Under the pieces are notes generated by a model. That model saw only the letters and a list, made by a program, of their open reading frames with translations, did no database searches and had not been told where the DNA came from. Shown one piece after another: positions 1 to 11,500 of a DNA stretch of 64,000 nt (its first letter is position 1; every line of letters starts with the position of its first letter). The stretch spans positions 5,398,001-5,462,000 of the forward strand of contig JAYJMM010000120.1 in NCBI GenBank assembly GCA_037349105.1, in the 5' to 3' direction. A program made the translations under genes and the position numbers. The stretch is from Limnomonas spitsbergensis (taxonomy: Eukaryota > Chlorophyta > Chlorophyceae > Chlamydomonadales).

Positions 1-289
1 ATGCGTGCTGCCTGCCTTCCCTGCCCACATTTCCTTTGCAAGGTTTCACTAGGTTTTTTTAAAAGGAACTCTTTGGGCTGGAGGAGTAAAAATTGGGACC
101 ACAACACCCAGGGAGGGGACAGGGTTTGTATAGGATCGCTTCAAGTCCTCTGCACGATGCACTTAATAGTGCTGCTGCTACCCATAGGCCATAGCTGTTT
201 CCTCTACCCTGTGTTTTGCATAACCTCTGGAGGCAATCCAATGTCCTGCATCTGCCTCCTCTCTGCGGCGTGGCCTCAGATGGGCACCA

Positions 290-1062
290 TACATGATGCA
301 TCGTCCATGCAGTACCGTGCAAGGAGCACCATGCATGCAACACCATGCAGGTGGCACCATACATGCGACACCAGGCACGTAGCACCATGCATGCAGCACC
401 ATCCACATAGCACCATGCATGCAGCGCCATGCATGTAGCACCATACATGCAGCGCCATGCACAGAGCACCATGCGTGCAGCTCCATGCATGCAGCACCGT
501 GCATGCATAACCATTCGTGTAGCACCATTCATCCAGTACCATGCATATCGCACCATGCATGCAGCACCAAACACACAGCACCATGCATGCCACACCATGC
601 ATGCAGCACCAAACACACAGCACCATGCATGCCGCACCATGCATGCAGCACCAAACACACAGCACCATGCATGCAGCACCAAACACGCAGCACCACACAT
701 GCTGCACCATGCATGCCGCATTATGCGTGCAGCAACATGCATGCAGCGGTATGCACGGAGCACCATCCACATAACACCATGCATGCAGCGCCATGCATGT
801 AGCACCATACATGCAGCACCATACATGCAGCGCCATGCATGCAGCACCAAAAACGCAGCACCACACATGTTGCACCATGCATGCAGCACCATGCACTCAG
901 CACGATGCATGCACCACCATGCCTGCAGCAATATGCCAAGCAACATGTACACAGCAACATGCATGCAGCTCCAAGCATGCACCACCATGCATGCAGCAAC
1001 ATGCACGCAACAGCATGCATGCAGAACGAAGCATGCAGCAGTGCAGCACCATGCACGTTTCC
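290..1062. repeat. 14-15 bp minisatellite before exon 1093-1287
   Basis: About 50 imperfect copies of a 14-15 bp unit of the type AGCACCATGCATGC, with variants such as AGCACCAAACACAC. The unit contains the self-complementary hexamer ATGCAT, so both strands look alike. All frames stay partly open, giving long Met/His/Cys-rich or Ala/Cys-rich frames that carry no recognisable domain and are not genes. The array stops about 30 bp before the acceptor of the exon at 1093, so it lies in the intron upstream of that exon. Confidence 0.9.
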
Positions 1063-1092
1063 CCTGACTGCGTCCTGAATGGCTCCCCGCAG

Positions 1093-2559
1093 GTGGAGGA
1101 GTTGATGGAACAGTGCCGAGGTGAGGTCTACGTGCATCACATGTGGGGCCGCTACTTCTTCCTGCCCGGCCTGGTGTTCTTCCAGACCGGTCGCTGGCAT
1201 TTGCCACACAAGGACATGCAGGCGCTGGTGTCGGCCATACGGCGCATTGTTCGCCTGCAGTGGACGCTACTGCTCAGCTTTGAGGATGTGAGCCCTGGGC
1301 GGCCGCGGGGATCTCTGCTCCAGGATAGCTTGAGAAGAAAAAGTGTGATATCCCACAGCATCCCCAGTGACGAAACAAGGAGTTCACACAAACACATAAC
1401 TCGTTTTTGTTTTTGTGATTATCGTTGGTCCTTGTGTGTCTGTTTGTGTGAATTACTTTCGTCCCTGTCGAGGTGAGCGGGGTGGCCAGGGGGAGACCTC
1501 TCACCTGCTCCTCTGGCTGGGTTGACGGGAACTATAGTAGTGTCCTAGTTCACGTCACTCCTGTTCTGGAGGTGGTGAGTGGGGAGGCAGTGGGGAGGCC
1601 CCCGCCCGCAGACTTGGGTGTTCGGAAAGAGGAAGTGCTGTACTGCTGTACTGCTGTGGGTGCTCGTGTGTAGTTTACCCTCAGGACCTTGAGGACGTTC
1701 CAGGACCATGACAATGCTCTGACCACCGTCCTTGTTGTCTGCTCGTAGGGCTTTGATGATAATATGGCGGTGAGCAGGGGAGGTGGGCGATCGCGGCACT
1801 GCGCTGCCCTAGGTGGAGTGCTTGCATAAAGCGGCAGCCACGGGGGATGGGGACGGGCTGACCGGTCTCTCGGAGGTATCGCTTTTTGCAGCCTTTCCAC
1901 TCCAACTGATCTTAACCTGTATGCATTTTAAATCTGCATAGAACTCTGCATGCATTCTAAATCTTTATTCTAAATCTGCATGCTTAATCTGGATCTAACT
2001 ATGCATGCATCTGCAACCATCTACCTGACACCACTACACCAGGCTCTCTCCATCTCTGAAGCTACTGTAGGGTAGATCTGCCTCTCCTCTCAGGCTCTCA
2101 CCTATGCCTCCCACCCCCCTGTCCCTGCCTTCCAACCTTGCTGCACGTGCATCATAACTTCTACCCCCCCCCCCGCATTGAGAGCATAACTTCTACCCCC
2201 CCCCCCCCCGCATTGAGAGCATAACTTTTCCCCTTCCCACACACCCCACCCTTGCAGCGTGTGCTTCAAGACTTATCCCCCCATTCCCCCTAGTTTGGGG
2301 ACTTAACCCCCCATCCCCCCTAGTTGAAGGCCTTCACCCCCCACTCCCCTGCAGCGTGTCCTTCAGGACTTAACCCCCCATCCCCCCTACTTTAAGGCCT
2401 TCACCCTTCACTCCCCTGCAGCGTGTCCTTCAGGACTTCTACCCCAAGGCCCTCATGTCTGAGCTGTCCCTTTACATGCACCGTGCCTTAGTGGACCTTC
2501 ACGCAGCCTTCCCGGGCGGCTCCTGCATTAATGTGGATAACCTGCTCAACCTGGGTCAG
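1093..2559 (+). CDS. Unknown gene 1, 5' exons in window (three exons)
   Basis: Three exons of a gene that begins before the window. Exon 1093-1287 (65 codons, after CCCCGCAG, donor GTGAGC) reads VEELMEQCRGEVYVHHMWGR onward and holds a hydrophobic patch, FFLPGLVFF. A 21-nt microexon at 1749-1769 (GFDDNMA; acceptor CTCGTAG, donor GTGAGC) and exon 2422-2559 (46 codons; CCCTGCAG, donor GTGAGA) follow, all phase 0, so the frame is continuous across the joins. The third exon ends INVDNLLNLGQ, the segment copied in the 88-bp array that follows. The product was not recognised: mixed amphipathic helices with one possible membrane-associated stretch. It should continue at 14107 because phase and strand agree. 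Exon calls rest on splice signals, phase and amino-acid composition, not homology. The microexon is the weakest part. Confidence 0.6.
2155..2421 (+). repeat. Duplicated acceptor/exon-start units before exon 2422
   Basis: The boundary CTGCAG followed by the exon start CGTGTCCTTCAGGACTT occurs at the real junction (2421/2422) and in an upstream copy near 2353. A diverged copy lies near 2256 (CGTGTGCTTCAAGACTT). Copies are separated by C-rich spacers with CCCCCCAT..CCCCCTAGT. A further short repeat with CGCATTGAGAGCATAACTT lies at 2170-2230. The duplicated sequence is acceptor plus the first 17 nt of the exon, so this is a small tandem array seeded on a 3' splice site. Confidence 0.8.
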
Positions 2560-5500
2560 GTGAGACGGGGGTACAAGGGGGCAGACAGGTGGGATCCTGT
2601 CGGGTGGCTCCAGCATCAATGTGGACAACCTGCACAACCTGGGTCAGGTGAGAGGGGGGTACAAGAGGACAGACAGGTGGGATCCTGTCGGGTGGCTCCT
2701 GCATCAATGTGGACAACCTGCTCAACCTGGGTCAGGTGAGACGAGGGTACAAGGGGGCAGACAGGTGGGATCCTGTCGGGTGGCTCCTGCATCGATGTGG
2801 ACAACCTGCTCAACCTGGGTCAGGTGAGACGAGGGTACAAGGGGGCAGACAGGTGGGATCCTGTCGGGTGGCTCCTGCATCGATGTGGATAACCTGCTCA
2901 ACCTGGGTCAGGTGAGACAAGGGAACAAGGATACAGACAGGTGGGGTCCTGTCAGTGGCTCCTGCATCAATGTGGATAACCTGCTCAACCTGGGTCAGGT
3001 GAGACGAGGGTACAAGGGTACAGACAGGTGGGATCCTCCTGTCGGGTGGCTCCTGCATCAATGTGGACAACCTGCTCAACCTGGGTCAGGTGAGAGGGGG
3101 GTACAAGAGGGCAGACAGGTGGGATCCTGTCGGGTGGCTCCTGCATCAATGTGGATAACCTGCTCAACCTGGGTCAGGTGAGACGAGGGTACATGGGTAC
3201 AGACAGGTGGGATCCTGTCGGGTGGCTCCTGCATCAATGTGGACAACCTGCTCAACCTGGGTCAGGTGAGAGGGGGTTACAGGAGGGCAGACAGGTGGGA
3301 TCCTGTCGGGTGGCTCCTGCATCAATGTGGATAACCTGCTCAACCTGGGTCAGGTGAGACGAGGGTACAAGGATACAGACAGGTGGGATCCTGTCGGGTG
3401 GCTCCTGCATCAATGTGGATAACCTGCTCAACCTGGGTCGGGTGAGACGAGGGTACATGGGTACAGATAGGTGGGATCCTGTCGGGTGGCTCCTGCATCA
3501 ATGTGGATAACCTGCTCAACCTGGGTCAGGTGAGACGAGGGTACAAGGATACAGATAGGTGGGATCCTGTCGGGTGGCTCCTGCATCAATGTGGATAACC
3601 TGCTCAACCTGGGTCAGGTGAGGCGAGGGTACATGGGTATAGACAGGTGGGATCCTGTCAGGTGGCTCCTGCATCAATGTGGATAACCTGCTCAACCTGG
3701 GTCAGGTGAGACGAGGGTACATGGGTATAGACAGGTGGGATCCTGTCAGGTGGCTCCTGCATCAATGTGGATAACCTGCTCAACCTGGGTCGGGTGAGAC
3801 GAGGGTACATGGGTATAGACAGGTGGGATCCTGTCAGGTGGCTCCTGCATCAATGTGGATAACCTGCTCAACCTGGGTCAGGTGAGACGAGGGTACATGG
3901 GTACAGATAGGTGGGATCCTGTCGGGTGGCTCCTGCATCAATGTGGATAACCTGCTCAACCTGGGTCAGGTGAGACGAGGGTACAAGGGGGCAGACAGGT
4001 GGGATCCTGTCGGGTGGCTCCTGCATCAATGTGGATAACCTGCTCAACCTGGGTCGGGTGAGACGAGGGTACAAGGGGGCAGACATGTGGGATCCTGTCA
4101 GGTGGCTCCTGCATCAATGTGGATAACCTGCTCAACCTGGGTCAGGTGAGGCGAGGGTACATGGGTACAGATAGGTGGGATCCTGTCGGGTGGCTCCTGC
4201 ATCAATGTGGATAACCTGCTCAACCTGGGTCAGGTGAGACGAGGGTACAAGGGGGCAGACATGTGGGATCCTGTCGGGTGGCTCCTGCATCAATGTGGAT
4301 AACCTGCTCAACCTGGGTCGGGTGAGACGAGGGTACAAGGGGGCAGACATGTGGGATCCTGTCAGGTGGCTCCTGCATCAATGTAGATAACCTGCTCAAC
4401 CTGGGTCAGGTGAGACGAGGGTACATGGGTACAGATAGGTGGGATCCTGTCGGGTGGCTCCTGCATCAATGTGGATAACCTGCTCAACCTGGGTCAGGTG
4501 AGACGAGGGTACAAGGATACAGATAGGTGGGATCCTGTCGGGTGGCTCCTGCATCAATGTGGATAACCTGCTCAACCTGGGTCGGGTGAGACGAGGGTAC
4601 ATGGGTATAGACAGGTGGGATCCTGTCAGGTGGCTCCTGCATCAATGTGGATAACCTGCTCAAACTGGGTCAGGTGAGAGGGGGGTACATGGGTATAGAC
4701 AGGTGGGATCCTGTCAGGTGGCTCCTGCATCAATGTGGATAACCTGCTCAACCTGGGTCAGGTGAGACGAGGGTACATGGATACAGACAGGTGGGATCCT
4801 GTCGGGTGGCTCCTGCATCAATGTGGACAACCTGCTCAACCTGGGTCAGGTGAGAGGGGGTTACAGGAGGGCAGACAGGTGGGATCCTGTCGGGTGGCTC
4901 CTGCATCAATGTGGATAACCTGCTCAACCTGGGTCAGGTGAGACGAGGGTACAAGGATACAGACAGGTGGGATCCTGTCGGGTGGCTCCTGCATCAATGT
5001 GGATAACCTGCTCAACCTGGGTCGGGTGAGACGAGGGTACATGGGTACAGATAGGTGGGATCCTGTCGGGTGGCTCCTGCATCAATGTGGATAACCTGCT
5101 CAACCTGGGTCAGGTGAGACGAGGGTACAAGGATACAGATAGGTGGGATCCTGTCGGGTGGCTCCTGCATCAATGTGGATAACCTGCTCAACCTGGGTCA
5201 GGTGAGGCGAGGGTACATGGGTATAGACAGGTGGGATCCTGTCAGGTGGCTCCTGCATCAATGTGGATAACCTGCTCAACCTGGGTCAGGTGAGACGAGG
5301 GTACATGGGTATAGACAGGTGGGATCCTGTCAGGTGGCTCCTGCATCAATGTGGATAACCTGCTCAACCTGGGTCGGGTGAGACGAGGGTACATGGGTAT
5401 AGACAGGTGGGATCCTGTCAGGTGGCTCCTGCATCAATGTGGATAACCTGCTCAACCTGGGTCAGGTGAGACGAGGGTACATGGGTACAGATAGGTGGGA

Positions 5501-8500
5501 TCCTGTCGGGTGGCTCCTGCATCAATGTGGATAACCTGCTCAACCTGGGTCAGGTGAGACGAGGGTACAAGGGGGCAGACAGGTGGGATCCTGTCGGGTG
5601 GCTCCTGCATCAATGTGGATAACCTGCTCAACCTGGGTCGGGTGAGACGAGGGTACAAGGGGGCAGACATGTGGGATCCTGTCAGGTGGCTCCTGCATCA
5701 ATGTGGATAACCTGCTCAACCTGGGTCAGGTGAGGCGAGGGTACATGGGTACAGATAGGTGGGATCCTGTCGGGTGGCTCCTGCATCAATGTGGATAACC
5801 TGCTCAACCTGGGTCAGGTGAGACGAGGGTACAAGGGGGCAGACATGTGGGATCCTGTCGGGTGGCTCCTGCATCAATGTGGATAACCTGCTCAACCTGG
5901 GTCGGGTGAGACGAGGGTACAAGGGGGCAGACATGTGGGATCCTGTCAGGTGGCTCCTGCATCAATGTAGATAACCTGCTCAACCTGGGTCAGGTGAGAC
6001 GAGGGTACATGGGTACAGATAGGTGGGATCCTGTCGGGTGGCTCCTGCATCAATGTGGATAACCTGCTCAACCTGGGTCAGGTGAGACGAGGGTACAAGG
6101 ATACAGATAGGTGGGATCCTGTCGGGTGGCTCCTGCATCAATGTGGATAACCTGCTCAACCTGGGTCGGGTGAGACGAGGGTACATGGGTATAGACAGGT
6201 GGGATCCTGTCAGGTGGCTCCTGCATCAATGTGGATAACCTGCTCAAACTGGGTCAGGTGAGAGGGGGGTACATGGGTATAGACAGGTGGGATCCTGTCA
6301 GGTGGCTCCTGCATCAATGTGGATAACCTGCTCAACCTGGGTCAGGTGAGACGAGGGTACAAGGATACAGACAGGTGGGATCCTGTCGGGTGGCTCCTGC
6401 ATCAATGTGGATAACCTGCTCAACCTGGGTCAGGTGAGAGGGGGGTACATGGATACAGACAGGTGGGATCCTGTCAGGTGGCTCCTGCATCAATGTGGAT
6501 AACCTGCTCAACCTGGGTCGGGTGAGACGAGGGTACATGGGTATAGACAGGTGGGATCCTGTCAGGTGGCTCCTGCATCAATGTGGACAACCTGCTCAAC
6601 CTGGGTCAGGTGAGAGGGGGGTACAAGGGGGCAGACAGGTGGGATCCTGTCGGGTGGCTCCTGCATCGATGTGGACAACCTGCTCAACCTGGGTCAGGTG
6701 AGACGAGGGTACAAGGGGGCAGACAGGTGGGATCCTGTCGGGTGGCTCCTGCATCGATGTGGATAACCTGCTCAACCTGGGTCAGGTGAGACAAGGGAAC
6801 AAGGATACAGACAGGTGGGGTCCTGTCAGTGGCTCCTGCATCAATGTGGATAACCTGCTCAACCTGGGTCAGGTGAGACGAGGGTACAAGGGTACAGACA
6901 GGTGGGATCCTCCTGTCGGGTGGCTCCTGCATCGATGTGGATAACCTGCTCAACCTGGGTCAGGTGAGACAAGGGAACAAGGATACAGACAGGTGGGGTC
7001 CTGTCAGTGGCTCCTGCATCAATGTGGATAACCTGCTCAACCTGGGTCAGGTGAGACGAGGGTACAAGGGTACAGACAGGTGGGATCCTCCTGTCGGGTG
7101 GCTCCTGCATCAATGTGGACAACCTGCTCAACCTGGGTCAGGTGAGAGGGGGGTACAAGAGGGCAGACAGGTGGGATCCTGTCGGGTGGCTCCTGCATCA
7201 ATGTGGATAACCTGCTCAACCTGGGTCAGGTGAGACGAGGGTACATGGGTACAGACAGGTGGGATCCTGTCGGGTGGCTCCTGCATCAATGTGGACAACC
7301 TGCTCAACCTGGGTCAGGTGAGAGGGGGTTACAGGAGGGCAGACAGGTGGGATCCTGTCGGGTGGCTCCTGCATCAATGTGGATAACCTGCTCAACCTGG
7401 GTCAGGTGAGACGAGGGTACAAGGATACAGACAGGTGGGATCCTGTCGGGTGGCTCCTGCATCAATGTGGATAACCTGCTCAACCTGGGTCGGGTGAGAC
7501 GAGGGTACATGGGTATAGATAGGTGGGATCCTGTCGGGTGGCTCCTGCATCAATGTGGATAACCTGCTCAACCTGGGTCGGGTGAGACAAGGGTGCAAGG
7601 GCACAGACAGGTGGGATCCTGTCGGGTGGCTCCTGCATCAATGTGGACAACCTGCTCAACCTGGGTCAGGTGAGAGGGGGTTACAGGAGGGCAGACAGGT
7701 GGGATCCTGTCGGGTGGCTCCTGCATCAATGTGGATAACCTGCTCAACCTGGGTCAGGTGAGACGAGGGTACAAGGATACAGACAGGTGGGATCCTGTCG
7801 GGTGGCTCCTGCATCAATGTGGATAACCTGCTCAACCTGGGTCAGGTGAGACGAGGGTACAAGGATACAGATAGGTGGGATCCTGTCGGGTGGCTCCTGC
7901 ATCAATGTGGATAACCTGCTCAACCTGGGTCAGGTGAGACGAGGGTACATGGGTATAGACAGGTGGGATCCTGTCAGGTGGCTCCTGCATCAATGTGGAT
8001 AACCTGCTCAACCTGGGTCAGGTGAGACGAGGGTACATGGGTATAGACAGGTGGGATCCTGTCAGGTGGCTCCTGCATCAATGTGGATAACCTGCTCAAC
8101 CTGGGTCGGGTGAGATGAGGGTACATGGGTATAGACAGGTGGGATCCTGTCAGGTGGCTCCTGCATCAATGTGGATAACCTGCTCAACCTGGGTCAGGTG
8201 AGACGAGGGTACATGGGTACAGATAGGTGGGATCCTGTCGGGTGGCTCCTGCATCAATGTGGATAACCTGCTCAACCTGGGTCAGGTGAGACGAGGGTAC
8301 AAGGGGGCAGACAGGTGGGATCCTGTCGGGTGGCTCCTGCATCAATGTGGATAACCTGCTCAACCTGGGTCGGGTGAGACGAGGGTACAAGGGGGCAGAC
8401 ATGTGGGATCCTGTCAGGTGGCTCCTGCATCAATGTGGATAACCTGCTCAACCTGGGTCAGGTGAGGCGAGGGTACATGGGTACAGATAGGTGGGATCCT

Positions 8501-11500
8501 GTCGGGTGGCTCCTGCATCAATGTGGATAACCTGCTCAACCTGGGTCAGGTGAGACGAGGGTACAAGGGGGCAGACATGTGGGATCCTGTCGGGTGGCTC
8601 CTGCATCAATGTGGATAACCTGCTCAACCTGGGTCGGGTGAGACGAGGGTACAAGGGGGCAGACATGTGGGATCCTGTCAGGTGGCTCCTGCATCAATGT
8701 GGATAACCTGCTCAACCTGGGTCAGGTGAGACGAGGTCATGGGTACAGATAGGTGGGATCCTGTCGGGTGGCTCCTGCATCAATGTGGATAACCTGCTCA
8801 ACCTGGGTCAGGTGAGACGAGGGTACAAGGATACAGATAGGTGGGATCCTGTCGGGTGGCTCCTGCATCAATGTGGATAACCTGCTCAACCTGGGTCGGG
8901 TGAGACGAGGGTACATGGGTATAGACAGGTGGGATCCTGTCAGGTGGCTCCTGCATCAATGTGGATAACCTGCTCAACCTGGGTCAGGTGAGAGGGGGGT
9001 ACATGGGTATAGACAGGTGGGATCCTGTCAGGTGGCTCCTGCATCAATGTGGATAACCTGCTCAACCTGGGTCAGGTGAGACGAGGGTACATGGATACAG
9101 ACAGGTGGGATCCTGTCGGGTGGCTCCTGCATCAATGTGGATAACCTGCTCAACCTGGGTCAGGTGAGAGGGGGGTACATGGATACAGACAGGTGGGATC
9201 CTGTCAGGTGGCTCCTGCATCAATGTGGATAACCTGCTCAACCTGGGTCGGGTGAGACGAGGGTACATGGGTATAGACAGGTGGGATCCTGTCAGGTGGC
9301 TCCTGCATCAATGTGGATAACCTGCTCAACCTGGGTCAGGTGAGAGGGGGGTACATGGGTATAGACAGGTGGGATCCTGTCAGGTGGCTCCTGCATCAAT
9401 GTGGATAACCTGCTCAACCTGGGTCAGGTGAGACGAGGGTACATGGATACAGACAGGTGGGATCCTGTCGAGTGGCTCCTGCATCAATGTGGATAACCTG
9501 CTCAACCTGGGTCAGGTGAGAGGGGGGTACATGGATACAGACAGGTGGGATCCTGTCGGGTGGCTCCTGCATCAATGTGGATAACCTGCTCAACCTGGGT
9601 CAGGTGAGAGGGGGGTACATGGGTATAGACAGGTGGGATCCTGTCAGGTGGCTCCTGCATCAATGTGGATAACCTGCTCAACCTGGGTCAGGTGAGACGA
9701 GGGTACAAGGATACAGACAGGTGGGATCCTGTCGGGTGGCTCCTGCATCAATGTGGATAACCTGCTCAACCTGGGTCGGGTGAGACGAGGGTACATGGGT
9801 ATAGACAGGTGGGATCCTGTCAGGTGGCTCCTGCATCAATGTGGATAACCTGCTCAACCTGGGTCAGGTGAGACGAGGGTACAAGGGGGCAGACAGGTGG
9901 GATCCTGTCGGGTGGCTCCTGCATCAATGTGGACAACCTGCTCAACCTGGGTCAGGTGAGACGAGGGTACATGGGTACAGACAGGTGGGATCCTGTCGGG
10001 TGGTTCCTGCATCAATGTGGACAACCTGCTCAACCTGGGTCGGGTGAGACGAGGGTACATGGGTACAGATAGGTGGGATCCTGTCGGGTGGCTCCTGCAT
10101 CAATGTGGATAACCTGCTCAACCTGGGTCAGGTGAGACAAGGGTGCAAGGGCACAGACAGGTGGGATCCTGTCGGGTGGCTCCTGCATCAATGTGGACAA
10201 CCTGCTCAACCTGGGTCAGGTGAGACGAGGGTACAAGAGGGCAGACAGGTGGGATCCTGTCGGGTGGCTCCTGCATCAATGTGGACAACCTGCTCAACCT
10301 GGGTCAGGTGAGACGAGGGTACAAGGGGGCAGACAGGTGGGATCCTGTCGGGTGGCTCCTGCATCAATGTGGATAACCTGCTCAACCTGGTTCCTGTGAG
10401 ACGGGGGTACAGGAGGGCACAGACTGGCGGGATCCTGTCGGGTGGCTCCTGCATCAATGTGAATAACCTGCTCAACCTGGGTCAGGTGAGACGAGGGTAC
10501 AAGGGGGCAGACAGGTGGGATCCTGTCGGGTGGCTCCTGCATCAATGTGGATAACCTGCTCAACCTGGGTCGGGTGAGACGAGGGTACATGGGTATAGAC
10601 AGGTGGGATCCTGTCAGGTGGCTCCTGCATCAATGTGGATAACCTGCTCAACCTGGGTCAGGTGAGACGAGGGTACAAGGGGGCAGACAGGTGGGATCCT
10701 GTTGGGTGGCTCCTGCATCAATGTGGACAACCTGCTCAACCTGGGTCAGTTGAGACGAGGGTACATGGGTACAGACAGGTGGGATCCTGTCGGGTGGTTC
10801 CTGCATCAATGTGGACAACCTGCTCAACCTGGGTCGGGTGAGACGAGGGTACATGGGTACAGATAGGTGGGATCCTGTCGGGTGGCTCCTGCATCAATGT
10901 GGATAACCTGCTCAACCTGGGTCAGGTGAGACAAGGGTGCAAGGGCACAGACAGGTGGGATCCTGTCGGGTGGCTCCTGCATCAATGTGGACAACCTGCT
11001 CAACCTGGGTCAGGTGAGACGAGGGTACATGGGTACAGACAGGTGGGATCCTGTCGGGTGGTTCCTGCATCAATGTGGACAACCTGCTCAACCTGGGTCA
11101 GGTGAGAGGGGGGTACATGGGTATAGACAGGTGGGATCCTGTCAGGTGGCTCCTGCATCAATGTGGATAACCTGCTCAACCTGGGTCAGGTGAGACGAGG
11201 GTACATGGATACAGACAGGTGGGATCCTGTCGGGTGGCTCCTGCATCAATGTGGATAACCTGCTCAACCTGGGTCAGGTGAGAGGGGGGTACATGGATAC
11301 AGACAGGTGGGATCCTGTCAGGTGGCTCCTGCATCAATGTGGATAACCTGCTCAACCTGGGTCGGGTGAGACGAGGGTACATGGGTATAGACAGGTGGGA
11401 TCCTGTCAGGTGGCTCCTGCATCAATGTGGATAACCTGCTCAACCTGGGTCAGGTGAGAGGGGGGTACATGGGTATAGACAGGTGGGATCCTGTCAGGTG

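Noticed and set aside
59..1207. 382-codon minus-strand frame of Cys/Met/His/Trp-rich repeats
   Set aside because: Translation of the 14-15 bp minisatellite, antisense to a supported exon at 1093-1287.
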